The translations under genes were made by a program, and so were the position numbers. From Longimonas halophila (lineage in GTDB: Bacteria > Bacteroidota > Rhodothermia > Rhodothermales > Salinibacteraceae), in the NCBI RefSeq assembly GCF_002554705.1, contig NZ_PDEP01000002.1, positions 226,001 to 290,000 on the forward strand: DNA of 64,000 nt. Direction: 5' to 3'. Under the pieces are notes generated by a model. That model was not told where the DNA came from. It searched no databases and worked only from the letters and a program-made list of their open reading frames with translations. This document shows, piece after piece, positions 52,303 through 61,242 of the stretch (its first letter is position 1; every line of letters begins with the position of its first letter).

Positions 52303-54290
52303 GATACCGTAGAGGGTAGGGATGAAGAATGCGATGCATCGACAAGCGGGGACACGTCTTGCCGCAAGGGGCTTGACGATGCAGAGTAAGGGGCGGCAAG
52401 ATCAGGCAGCGCGTCGAACCAGGCTGCTACGCCCAGTATGCGCCAGCAGGTGGTGGCATCGCCTGCCGCACGGGCCGCAGCCAATGCGCCAGGGGCCAGG
52501 TAGTCGGTGAGTTGGGGATGCGCAGCAGCGGCGTCGAGGCGAGGGGCGGCGTCACGCAGTAAGTTGCGCTCAAAGGTGGGGGCCAGATTCGACTTGCCGG
52601 CCCGCCAACGGATTGCAGTGGGCATGTCGGGCGCCATGGCGGTGCGCAAGACCCAGCGCGTCCACCCGTGGCGGAGTTTCTGGGTGGGCGGCAGCGCCAG
52701 GCAGTACTCCAGCACACGCCGGTCGTAGAACGGGTGGCGGCGCTCCATGCCGTCCGCAGCAGCCAGGTGGTTAATCTCAGCCAAGACGGCGCCGGTCGCA
52801 GCATCGGCCACGCGGAGCGACTGGGCGTGGGCCTCGCGCTCGGTCCGTGGCAGGGGCGGTTCGGGGGATTCGGGAAGCAGGGCGGCCCGCTCGGGACGAA
52901 CGAGCGCGGCAGCTATTGAGGGCGAGTCGCCTCCCATCACGCAGCGCATCCAGAGCGCCTTGCGTGATACACCAAGCGCGCGGTGCAGCAGCCAGGCGGC
53001 CTGTAGTCCGCTGGCCTTGTGTAAAGCGATGTGCTCGCGCAGATAGGGCGCGCCAAAAGCCCAGAATAGATCGGGGCCGCGTGCGCCCCCAATGCGATGT
53101 ACCAGCGCCTTTACCTCGTCAATGAACGCTGTCCAGTGCCGGGCAGCGGCCAGCTCCGAGAGCCATCCGAAGCCATGCGATACGGCGACGTCGCCTTCGG
53201 AGCCGTCGAGGAGCACGGTGCAGCCGGCCTGGCGCGCGGCGCGGTGGATGTGGCGTTGCAGGTACAGGTTGCAGATGTGGGGCGGCGCGGCCAACTCGCG
53301 TACGGTGTCGTCGAGATGCGCCGCCGGGTTGAGGTGATCTACCGGCAACTGGTGCGTGCGGAAGCGTCCGGTACGCGTGAGGTGATTGAGGTACGTGCGC
53401 TCGTCGCTGCGGCGGCGCAGGTTGGGCGGCAGGTTCGGAAACGTAGCGGCAAAAAGCGGAAGCGGGGCCGCACTGGACTGAGCGATATGGGCCAGGCATG
53501 CCACTGCCGAGGAGTCGAGTCCGCCACTGGCCGACACGCCGGTGCCCAAGCCCGCCATGCGGTCGTTGACGGCGCGTTGGAGCACGGTGCGCAAGCCACG
53601 GGCACAGGCGCTATCAGAGCTGAAATCGGATGACGGAGGGGCTGGGGCCTGGGCCTCCGCCTGCCAGTAGCGGTGCGATGTTGTGCCTGTTGAGGTGAGC
53701 ACAAGTGCGTGGGCGGGCGGTACCGCGCGTATCCCTTCGAAAAACGTGTCGAGGCCGCCTGTGGTAGCGCGCACCAGGTAGCGGGTCACGGCCTCCTCGT
53801 TGACGCGAGGGGCGACCTGCGGGTGCGCAAGCAGGGCGCGCACGGTAGAGGCAACAACGACTCCGCCAGGTGTGTGCGTATAAAAGAGCGGACAGATGCC
53901 GATGGCGTCGCGGATGAGTACGAGGCGGTGCTGACGGGCATCCCAGAGGGCGATGGCATAATCCCCCAGCACATGGCGGCCCAGGTCGGCGCCCCAGCGC
54001 GTGTAGGCCCGTGCAATGAGGTGCGCGGGCGACGGCGGCATGGCCGGATCGGTCGATGTCCGAAGCGTGTGCCAGAGCGTTTGCACATCGTCGAGACGCG
54101 CATCGGCGGCGACGTATATCTGGGTGTCGCGCAGGTGGTGGATGCCCGCGTAGGTCGCACTCCCTATGGTCGCGTGCGGCGTTTGCAGCAGCGGCACAGG
54201 GGGATGCGGCGTGGCATCCGAAAGGATGTGCGCGACCCAAGCGTGGGCCGGGGCGGCATGCCAGGAAAGATGGCCGGCAAGGAGGCGCAT
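52299..54290 (-). CDS. Asparagine-synthetase-like macrolactam synthetase (lasso C)
   Basis: A 663-residue protein with an N-terminal Ntn-type domain (about 1-210; LGDYAIALWDARQHRLVLIR, ICPLFYTH) and a C-terminal adenylating domain with the PP-loop SASGGLDSSAVACLAH. It starts MRLLAG, so the glutaminase Cys2 of true AsnB is absent, the hallmark of lasso cyclases, which activate an Asp/Glu side chain and join it to the new N-terminus. It is the first gene of the minus set (cyclase, precursor 3, kinase, precursors 2 and 1). Confidence 0.9.
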   Translation of the reverse strand: MRLLAGHLSWHAAPAHAWVAHILSDATPHPPVPLLQTPHATIGSATYAGIHHLRDTQIYVAADARLDDVQTLWHTLRTSTDPAMPPSPAHLIARAYTRWGADLGRHVLGDYAIALWDARQHRLVLIRDAIGICPLFYTHTPGGVVVASTVRALLAHPQVAPRVNEEAVTRYLVRATTGGLDTFFEGIRAVPPAHALVLTSTGTTSHRYWQAEAQAPAPPSSDFSSDSACARGLRTVLQRAVNDRMAGLGTGVSASGGLDSSAVACLAHIAQSSAAPLPLFAATFPNLPPNLRRRSDERTYLNHLTRTGRFRTHQLPVDHLNPAAHLDDTVRELAAPPHICNLYLQRHIHRAARQAGCTVLLDGSEGDVAVSHGFGWLSELAAARHWTAFIDEVKALVHRIGGARGPDLFWAFGAPYLREHIALHKASGLQAAWLLHRALGVSRKALWMRCVMGGDSPSIAAALVRPERAALLPESPEPPLPRTEREAHAQSLRVADAATGAVLAEINHLAAADGMERRHPFYDRRVLEYCLALPPTQKLRHGWTRWVLRTAMAPDMPTAIRWRAGKSNLAPTFERNLLRDAAPRLDAAAAHPQLTDYLAPGALAAARAAGDATTCWRILGVAAWFDALPDLAAPYSASSSPLRQDVSPLVDASHSSSLPSTVS

Positions 54291-54467
54291 GTGCGTGGAC
54301 TCCGAAAACGGACAAGTAGCAGAGGGATATCGAGCAACCTGCTGTCAGTATATCGGAGGGCGCAGAACGGGGCTATCGGCTTCTGTTGGTGTACACGTGC
54401 GCTTTTGGCGCATGGCGAACCGGAAAAGGGCTGTGCGCGAGCCGCTGGAGACGTACGCGCCTTGTCG

Positions 54468-55664
54468 TCATTCGGAGTTGGGCGCGGCATTAGCGGGCCA
54501 GGCGCCGACGAGCGTGGTTTCGTCGGGTAGCGTATGGAGCGGCGATCCGTTGAGGTCGAGGAGGGTGAGTCCGTCGCTGGTCGGCACGACGAGAGTTTGG
54601 GCATCGACCCAGCCCCACACGGGACCGGTGGCAGGCTGGAGTAGGTCGGTGGATCCGGCCTGGCGGACAGCGGCTTGCAGGCGGTTCCCGGTGGCCAGTG
54701 TAAAGGCGACGGCATCGCCGGTGGGCGACCAGTGCGGGTGTTGCTGAGCGCCTTCGGGAGCCGTAGCTGGGGGAACGAGAAAGGTGGTTTCGTCGGATTC
54801 GACGCTGTACACGACGAGGCGGCGTCGTCCCTCTTCAAGCACGCTGGCTGCGAGCTCGGGCGTGTTCGGTGCCCAGGTGGCGTGGCGCGGCGCACGGTCA
54901 TCGCCAAAGAGCCGGGTTTCTTGCGTTCCCGCGGCGTTGCTCACGTACAGCGTAGAGTCGGGCTGGTAGGCATCGGCCTCGCGGTTGTATTCGAGCGTGC
55001 GGTAGATGTAGGCCATGCGGGTGCGCGAGGCGTCGTACGTCATGTGGTAGTGCCGCCGGATGTCGAGGGTGGCTTCGGTGGCGCAGCCGTTGGCGGCCAC
55101 GAGGTAGAGGTTGTCGTCGTTGCGAACGGCCAGCTGAGCATTGGAGAGCCAGGCCAGCACCTCGGTCGATGCGCTGCATCCCACCGAACGCGTGGTGCCG
55201 TTTTCCGCAATGCGAAGGGTGCCGGGGCCGCGATTGCCATCGGCGGTGGGGGTGTAGACGCCATAGGCAAAGGCGTTGCGTTCGGGATGCCAGCCGATGG
55301 AGTACGTAGCCGGCTGGGCCCGGGCATCTACCTCTTCGATGCGATCGTGGCCCAGGGTGTAGCGCGCCAGGTGCACCGAGTCGGGCGTGGTGTAGGTGAA
55401 GGCCACGGCGTTGCGGGTGGGCGCGTCTACGTGTTGCTTGATGCGTGTGACGCCGGAGCGGACCGCGCGCTGGGCATCGGTGCGCAGGTGGTGCACGCTG
55501 AGGGTATCATTGGCGTGCGAAAGGAGCGTGTAGGCGGGGCCTGTGGGTTCTTCAGGCGCGTTGTCGGCCTCGGTGGTGGGGGATGACGACGCACAGTGCA
55601 GGTTCAGGAGGGCGGCTCCTGTAATCAGCAGAAGCAGGCAGGCAGACGAGAGAAATCGGCGCAT
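54468..55664 (-). CDS. PD40/TolB-like beta-propeller protein, likely lipoprotein
   Basis: A 398-residue exported protein: hydrophobic signal SACLLLLITGAALLNLHC with Cys at about 24 (a weak lipobox), a Ser/Thr/Glu linker, and repeated strands typical of PD40/WD40 propellers (SIGWHPERNAFAYGVYTP, HATWAPNTPELAASVL, HPHWSPTGDAVAFTLATG). Its function is not evident. It lies 177 bp upstream of the cyclase gene on the same strand and could be read into it, but a cluster role is not supported by known lasso systems. Confidence 0.75.
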   Translation of the reverse strand: MRRFLSSACLLLLITGAALLNLHCASSSPTTEADNAPEEPTGPAYTLLSHANDTLSVHHLRTDAQRAVRSGVTRIKQHVDAPTRNAVAFTYTTPDSVHLARYTLGHDRIEEVDARAQPATYSIGWHPERNAFAYGVYTPTADGNRGPGTLRIAENGTTRSVGCSASTEVLAWLSNAQLAVRNDDNLYLVAANGCATEATLDIRRHYHMTYDASRTRMAYIYRTLEYNREADAYQPDSTLYVSNAAGTQETRLFGDDRAPRHATWAPNTPELAASVLEEGRRRLVVYSVESDETTFLVPPATAPEGAQQHPHWSPTGDAVAFTLATGNRLQAAVRQAGSTDLLQPATGPVWGWVDAQTLVVPTSDGLTLLDLNGSPLHTLPDETTLVGAWPANAAPNSE

Positions 55665-55849
55665 AGGCAGCCATGCAGAAAAACGAAGCAGAATAAAACC
55701 ATTGCAACATAGCCACTGGCAGCCACAGAAGAGAAAAGAATGGCTGAAAACAGACCGTGGGAAACGGAGCTGTGGGATGCGTCATAGAGAACACTACGAC
55801 GCCATGTGACCGTATGGCTTTCATGCTCTGATCGTTTTTGGTGGTGCCC

Positions 55850-56641
55850 ATGCGCAATCTGCTCCGCTATACCGGATCGGCTCTCTTCCTGCTGTTTATC
55901 GTGGTTACGTGCGTTCTTTTCTATGTGGGTGCGGTGCTGGTGTGGGCGGTTACGAGGCCGTTCGACCCTCGGCTGAAGGGGTTGCATCTCTACTCTTCGT
56001 TCTGGGCGTCGTTTTATCTGTGGACGAACCCCCTGTGGTCGGTAACGGTGGAGGGCCGCGAGCATGTGCGTTCGAATCAGCCGTACGTAATCGTATCCAA
56101 CCACCAGTCGGCCCTCGACATTCTGGTGGCGTTTCGGCTGTTCATTCCGTTTAAGTGGGTGTCGAAGATCGAGATCTTCAAGGTGCCTATTCTGGGATGG
56201 AATATGCGCATGAACGATTATGTGGCGCTGCGGCGCGGCGATAGTAAGAGCATTGGGCAGATGATGGAGGCGTGCCGCACGCATTTGCGCAACGGGAGCA
56301 GCGTGTTCATTTTTCCGGAGGGTACGCGCTCGCGCACTGGCGAGCTGCGGCGGTTTAAACATGGCGCCTTTACCCTTGCGAAAGAGATGAACGTGCCTAT
56401 TCTGCCGGTGGCGATCAGCGGAACGAGCAATGCGCTGCCTAAGAAGAGTATGATGTTGCAGGGGGCACATGACATGCACATCCAGGTGCTGCCCGAGATT
56501 CCGCCCGAGCAGTTTGTAGATACGGAGCCCAATGAGTTAGCCGCTGACGTGCGCAACGTGATTGCCCCGCATGTCCCCGAGCATCAGGCGGCAACGCAGC
56601 CGGCTCCCTCGCCTAAGCGGGATTCGCAGGAGGCGGTATGA
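55850..56641 (+). CDS. plsC: 1-acyl-sn-glycerol-3-phosphate acyltransferase
   Basis: Acylates lysophosphatidic acid to phosphatidic acid. The 263-residue protein has an N-terminal membrane segment (about 8-30), the catalytic NHQSALDIL (HxxxxD), the substrate-binding FIFPEGTRSRTGELRRFK, and a third block with VPILPVAISGTSNALP. The first frame codon at 55838 is TTG; the ATG at 55850 (MRNLLRYT) is chosen. It converges with the receptor gene. Confidence 0.93.
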   Translation: MRNLLRYTGSALFLLFIVVTCVLFYVGAVLVWAVTRPFDPRLKGLHLYSSFWASFYLWTNPLWSVTVEGREHVRSNQPYVIVSNHQSALDILVAFRLFIPFKWVSKIEIFKVPILGWNMRMNDYVALRRGDSKSIGQMMEACRTHLRNGSSVFIFPEGTRSRTGELRRFKHGAFTLAKEMNVPILPVAISGTSNALPKKSMMLQGAHDMHIQVLPEIPPEQFVDTEPNELAADVRNVIAPHVPEHQAATQPAPSPKRDSQEAV

Positions 56642-56676
56642 ATGATTCTATGTGATGCATGCGGTCTACAGCCGCT

Positions 56677-58674
56677 TTACAGATCGACGGATAGACCGAG
56701 CAGCCACCAGCGTTCGGGCATGGGGGCATTGAAGACTTCGCTGTACTCGCGGTTGAAGATATTGCGCACCTCGAACGAAACCGTGGCTTCTGAATCCAGC
56801 GCATTAATCGCGTAGAACAGGCGGGCGTTCGTTACGCTGTAGGAGAGATCCGCAGGCTCAGGCGCGTCGAGGCGCTCTTTCCACTGCGTTTGCAGGCTGC
56901 CGCCCACAGCACCCCACTGCACGCGGGCCGTTCCCTGCACGTGATGCCGTGCGGCGCTTGCAGCATAGGTGTAGAGCACGCCCTCGCCCACATCGCCAAG
57001 CGAGGCGTCGAGCCCGGTGTAGGCGAGCGTCCATGTGGTGTGGCCGCGTGCGCCCCAGGACTGCTGCCAGCGCGTTTCAGCCTCCAGGCCGTACGTATCG
57101 ACCGAAAGCACATTGCGCGACCGAAACAGCTCCTCGCCGGGCGACTGCGCAAAGTCGATGAGTCCATCGGTGGTACGCGCAAAGCCCGTCACGTGCAGCG
57201 CAAGCGAGCGCGTGGGGTAGAGGTCTGCGCCTACTTCGTACGACCAGGCGCGCTCGGCCCGCAGGTTGGGCGTGCCTACGCTTCCGTCGGGAGGCGAATC
57301 GAGTTCGGTGTTGTAGTAGCGCTCCACATAATTGGGCGCCCGCACGGCACGCCCGGCGCCAGCGCGGAGCGTGTAGTGGGGCTTCGACCAGGCTGCGTAG
57401 AACTGTGGCGTAAGCTCGGTGCCAAAGGCGTGGTCGGCATCCAGGCGCAGGCTGCCGGTAAGGGTAAGCGGCTCGGTGGGCGACCAGCGCAGCCGGGTGA
57501 AGGCCCCACCGGCTTCATCGGCATGATCGCCAAGGTTGTTCGAGTCGATGCTGCGCGCTTGCCCCGACACGCCGCCGCTAAGCTGCCAGCGTTCGCTCAA
57601 GGCGTGCTGAATCTGCCCATGGGCGGTCAGCAGGCGGCTGGTGTGCTCGTTGGGCGGTGTGCTGGGCGTGAAGCGATAGCTGTCTTCGTGCTGTTTGGCG
57701 GCCACCTGTGCACGCAGTTGGGTGGATGCCGAGAGCCGTCCCTGATACCGCGTCTGGGCCCAGTACGTCGCGGTCGACTCGCGGGCGTTGTCGGAGGGGA
57801 GGCTGGTGTAGAACTGATACGCGGTAAACCGCCGGTCGTCGATTCCGGCGCGAGTGAAGAGGGAGTGGCCCTCAGCCAGGCGCTGCGTCCACGCCAGCGA
57901 ACCGGCCGTGCGGCGGAAGTCGGTGCGCACACGTCCATCGCTATCGGTTACGGGCTCGCCGCCGGGCGTGCTGATGGGCTGGCCGTCGCTGCCCTGCGTG
58001 GCGAAGGAGGCGCTTACGAAGGTGCCGCCCCGGGCCAGGCGCGCAGTGCCCTCCACGTCGTACAGGCCGTGGCGGCCCACCTGGGCCTGGGCGCTCGCGT
58101 TTGCATTGGAGCCTGTGGGGGCTCCTTGTTCCTGATGGAGGCCCGCATGTGTAAAGAGCTGTACCACACCGCCGAGTGCGTCGGGGCCGTACAGGGCCGA
58201 GGCCGGACCGCGCAGCACCTCGATGCGGGCAATCTCGCTTATGGGCACCGGCATATCAGCGAGGAAGTGCCCGGTCATCGGGTCGTTGATGCGGGCGCCA
58301 TCCAGCAGCACGAGCACGCCGTTAAAAGTGGAGCCACGCATCGTAATGTCGCTCTGCACGCCGAAGCCGCCGCGACTCTGCACATCGACCCCGCTCACGG
58401 TGCGAAGCAGTTCGTCGTACGACGAGGCCGGGAGTGCCTCGATCGCTTCTTGCGTCCACACCGACACGCGGCGTCCCGATTGGGCGGCCGGTTCGGCAAT
58501 GCGGGATGCGGTAACAACCACCGTATCCGGGATGGCCACGGTCATGGCGACATCAGCGGTGTCCGCGTCAGGGGCAGATTGACCGTGAGCTGCTTTGGGG
58601 CTGAGGCCAAGTGTGCTCAAGCAGAGCATGACAGCGGCGATCCAGCTTCCAATGACGCCAACGGTGATTCGCAT
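56677..58674 (-). CDS. TonB-dependent outer-membrane receptor
   Basis: A 665-residue receptor: signal peptide (about 1-30), plug domain starting VVVTASRIAEPAAQSGRRVS with SGVDVQSRGGFGVQSDITMRG (positions about 90-115), VLVLLDGARINDP and IEVLRGPASALYGPDALGGV, then a beta barrel ending in an aromatic strand (WWLLGLSVDL, aromatic residues near the end). The plug resembles BtuB/vitamin B12 and siderophore receptors, but there is no cobalamin riboswitch upstream, so the substrate is open. The frame continues to a TTG at 58686; ATG 58674 is chosen. Confidence 0.93.
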   Translation of the reverse strand: MRITVGVIGSWIAAVMLCLSTLGLSPKAAHGQSAPDADTADVAMTVAIPDTVVVTASRIAEPAAQSGRRVSVWTQEAIEALPASSYDELLRTVSGVDVQSRGGFGVQSDITMRGSTFNGVLVLLDGARINDPMTGHFLADMPVPISEIARIEVLRGPASALYGPDALGGVVQLFTHAGLHQEQGAPTGSNANASAQAQVGRHGLYDVEGTARLARGGTFVSASFATQGSDGQPISTPGGEPVTDSDGRVRTDFRRTAGSLAWTQRLAEGHSLFTRAGIDDRRFTAYQFYTSLPSDNARESTATYWAQTRYQGRLSASTQLRAQVAAKQHEDSYRFTPSTPPNEHTSRLLTAHGQIQHALSERWQLSGGVSGQARSIDSNNLGDHADEAGGAFTRLRWSPTEPLTLTGSLRLDADHAFGTELTPQFYAAWSKPHYTLRAGAGRAVRAPNYVERYYNTELDSPPDGSVGTPNLRAERAWSYEVGADLYPTRSLALHVTGFARTTDGLIDFAQSPGEELFRSRNVLSVDTYGLEAETRWQQSWGARGHTTWTLAYTGLDASLGDVGEGVLYTYAASAARHHVQGTARVQWGAVGGSLQTQWKERLDAPEPADLSYSVTNARLFYAINALDSEATVSFEVRNIFNREYSEVFNAPMPERWWLLGLSVDL

Positions 58675-58798
58675 GCGTATCCTCAAGACTAATGGTTAAG
58701 GGCAACGCAAGAATATAGCGCGTCCAACTGTGCGATCTCAACCCCCACACAGGGGTTAATCGTGTGTTCATTGCGGCACGGTTGCCCCCCAACAACAC

Positions 58799-58838
58799 AA
58801 AAGCGCGGCCCGTGCCGGTAGGCCACGAGCCGCGCTGA
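58799..58838 (-). terminator. Terminator after the DUF4019 gene
   Basis: On the minus strand AGCGCGGCTCGTGG and CCACGGGCCGCGCT-type arms (one imperfection) are followed by TTTTGTGTTG. It lies 25 bp after the gene ending at 58863 and before the receptor gene. Confidence 0.8.
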
Positions 58839-58862
58839 CGTTCAATAATGGTTAGACCGCCC

Positions 58863-59375
58863 TTAGTTGTTTGGGGGCTGCTGTTGGGGCGGTTGTTGCT
58901 GAGGCTGCTGTGGCTGAGCAGGACGCATGGTGTATCCCGCGATTTTCCAGGACCCGTCTTCTTTCGCAACGGCCACAATTTCGTTCAGGGGCTGATCGAA
59001 GTTAGAGGCGCTGGCCTCGTAGATCAAGAAGACATACTCCCCTTCAGGCAGGTTCTGGGGATTCTCCTGATACTGCTCCCGCATCAGCGAGCGTTCCTCG
59101 ACGCTTCCCACCTGGGAATTGATCTGTTCCGACTGTTGCACCCACTCATCTTGAGTGACCTGGTCTTGCAGCATCGCAGCTGCTTCGTCCCAGCTTTCGC
59201 TGAAGGAGCCGGCATCGGTAAGAGCAAGCCAGTCCTCAGCGGCGGTGCGGGCTTCCTCAACGGCTTCAGGATTTTCAGGGCTCTGTTCCGGCATATTCTG
59301 AGCCTGGGCGGGGGCGGTCCACACGAGGGCAGCCGCCAGCAGCACAAGACTCATAACGCGCGATAACGTACTCAT
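58863..59375 (-). CDS. DUF4019-type exported protein
   Basis: A 170-residue protein: signal peptide (LSRVMSLVLLAAALVWTAPAQAQ, about 4-26), then AEDWLALTDAGSFSESWDEA and a compact domain ending GSWKIAGYTMRPA that matches the DUF4019 pattern (repeated exposure of a WLxLIDxGxYxxSW motif). The C-terminus is a Pro/Gln-rich tail. No known enzyme motif. ATG 59375 is chosen for the signal peptide; the frame runs on to 59453. Confidence 0.78.
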   Translation of the reverse strand: MSTLSRVMSLVLLAAALVWTAPAQAQNMPEQSPENPEAVEEARTAAEDWLALTDAGSFSESWDEAAAMLQDQVTQDEWVQQSEQINSQVGSVEERSLMREQYQENPQNLPEGEYVFLIYEASASNFDQPLNEIVAVAKEDGSWKIAGYTMRPAQPQQPQQQPPQQQPPNN

Positions 59376-59568
59376 AAACAGGTACCAATAAGGATAAAGG
59401 GGATGGGTGCAAGCAGGGGATAGCCATCGGCTGCGTGCCTCATAGCATGCCAAAAGCCTGCTTGCTCATTCGCGTAGGGGCACGACGAATGTCAAACCTT
59501 GTTTGTTAATCATTGGTCAATAAAGTAATTTGCTGAGCTACTAAGACGTTGGTGCAGGAGAGCAAATC

Positions 59569-60258
59569 CTACCAAGCGGTTTCGTAGGGATGCGTAATGC
59601 GGTACGCTTGGGGGAGCACCGTAATGCGGATGCGACGGTTGCGGGCTTGCCCAGCAGACGTTTCGTTAGAGGCCGCCGGACGGGTGTCTCCGTAGGCGAC
59701 AGCCTGAAACTGAGACGGCGCGCGATTGCTAAGGTCCACGAGTGCATCCACAATGGCTGCAGCATGCCCGGCAGACAGGGCACGTGCCGAGGAGTAAGGG
59801 CTATCGGCAGGGAGCGATGCGTCGGTGTAGCTTTCGACGCGCACAGTGCGCTTGCGGTATGTGGTACGCAGTTGGGTGGCCACCGTACGCAGGCGGTCGT
59901 GTGCGTTGGTCTTAAGATGCGCTGTACCACTCTCAAAGAGCACATCGGTCGCCAGCGTGGCAACGACATACCCGCCCTCGCGGAGCAACTGGACTTCGTA
60001 CGCGATGCGTGTGAGGTCGTCTTGCAGGGCCCGTCGCTCGCGCCGGTACTGCCCAGACTGAATGTCGTCGTAGAACTGCAGGGAATCGGAGAGCAGGCGC
60101 ACGCGGGCTTCCAGCCGCTCGTTCGCTGTTTTCAGGGAATCAACGCGTGCTGCAGACGATGACGATGAGTGTGTTCCTGCCGAAGAGGCACATCCAACCA
60201 GGGCCGCACCTGCAAGTCCGAGGAGGCACGCCACAAGCAGTGTGTTGCATCGCATCAT
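59569..60258 (-). CDS. OmpA-family peptidoglycan-binding lipoprotein
   Basis: A 229-residue lipoprotein (signal with LAGAALVGCASS lipobox, Cys at about 22), then a coiled-coil-like region (about 40-95, SLKTANERLEARVRLLSD) and an OmpA domain with VLFESGTAHLKTNAHDRLR, VRVESYTDASLPADSP and VAYGDTRPAASN then GQARNRRIRITVLP. Such proteins bind diaminopimelate in peptidoglycan and anchor the outer membrane. ATG 60258 or 60255 fit the signal. Confidence 0.87.
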   Translation of the reverse strand: MMRCNTLLVACLLGLAGAALVGCASSAGTHSSSSSAARVDSLKTANERLEARVRLLSDSLQFYDDIQSGQYRRERRALQDDLTRIAYEVQLLREGGYVVATLATDVLFESGTAHLKTNAHDRLRTVATQLRTTYRKRTVRVESYTDASLPADSPYSSARALSAGHAAAIVDALVDLSNRAPSQFQAVAYGDTRPAASNETSAGQARNRRIRITVLPQAYRITHPYETAW

Positions 60259-60295
60259 AAGGCAAGCAGGCCAGTGATGAGCAGGACGGGAGCGG

Positions 60296-61216
60296 TTACG
60301 GCGTGCGTGACCCGGCCGTTGCCTCGGCAGGGTCGCCACGATGCTCGCGCGTGTGGCCCCACCAAATGAGTAGGCCGATGAAAGCGGCTCCGCCTACAGC
60401 CAGGATAATGACGAGGCCAACGGGGTCGCTTTCAGTGGGCCAGCGCAGGCTACGGTCGGACTCCAGAAACGGCCACAGAGCTCGCAGTGCGCCCGCAATA
60501 AGGCCAATGAGCACAGCCATCGTGGCGTCGTAATAATGCTGAAGCACGTAATGCAACAGGCGGGCAAAGCCACCAAGTCCGACAGCGGCACCGGCGGCAA
60601 ATGTGGCAAGATAGACGAGGTCGCGCGCATTGATGGCGTCGAGCGTGGCGGTGTATAGGCCAAACACTTCGAGCAGAAATGCGCCACTCACCCCCGGAAC
60701 GATCATCGCGCAGATGGCCACAGCTGCCGTTGCAAAGACCCGAAGGAGCGCAGGATCGCCGCCGTCAGCGGTAGGAAGTCCTGCAAGGAGAAAGGCAACT
60801 CCTGCGGCGCCAAGAGCAAGCACTGCGTAGCGGGAGCGCCAGGCAGATAGGCGAAGCAGGGGAATGGCCAGCGAGGCCCCCACGAGTCCCAAGAACAGTC
60901 CACGCATCGGGGCCGGATGCGCTTCAAGAAGCGGCGGCAGAACACGAGCCCCTACTGCAATGGCAGCAACAATGCCAGTCGCAAGGGGAAGCAGCAGGCC
61001 CAGATGCATGCGCTGCAGGTGGCGTCGGGCTACGGGCCACCGACCCTGCACCAGCGCAGCCGCGACCGATGTGCTTGCATGCAGCGCTTGAATGATGCGT
61101 TCGTACACGCCTACGATGAGCGCAATGGTACCGCCGCTCACTCCAGGGATGACGTCGGCAGCTCCCATGAGTAGGCCAGCGCCCAACCCTCTTAGAAATG
61201 TACGCAACGACGGCAT
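60296..61216 (-). CDS. DUF368 (PopT-type) polyprenyl-phosphate translocase
   Basis: A 306-residue polytopic membrane protein of the DUF368 family: MGAADVIPGVSGGTIALIVG near the start and a second CAMIVPGVSGAFLLEVFGLY in the middle, the internal repeat with the PGVSGG signature; about eight membrane segments. Members (PopT) recycle undecaprenyl phosphate across the cytoplasmic membrane for cell-wall synthesis. It overlaps the 5' flank of the OmpA lipoprotein gene downstream by no coding bases (gap 37 bp). Confidence 0.9.
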   Translation of the reverse strand: MPSLRTFLRGLGAGLLMGAADVIPGVSGGTIALIVGVYERIIQALHASTSVAAALVQGRWPVARRHLQRMHLGLLLPLATGIVAAIAVGARVLPPLLEAHPAPMRGLFLGLVGASLAIPLLRLSAWRSRYAVLALGAAGVAFLLAGLPTADGGDPALLRVFATAAVAICAMIVPGVSGAFLLEVFGLYTATLDAINARDLVYLATFAAGAAVGLGGFARLLHYVLQHYYDATMAVLIGLIAGALRALWPFLESDRSLRWPTESDPVGLVIILAVGGAAFIGLLIWWGHTREHRGDPAEATAGSRTP

Positions 61217-61242
61217 AAAAGAAAGGAAAGCGATAAAAAGGA

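Noticed and set aside
56890..58692. 600-codon plus-strand frame
   Set aside because: It lies fully opposite the TonB-dependent receptor, whose plug motifs are clear; the plus frame has no recognisable domain and is a high-GC shadow.
58675..58860. Cobalamin riboswitch before the BtuB-like receptor
   Set aside because: The 190 bp upstream hold only the neighbour's terminator; no B12-box-like sequence was found.
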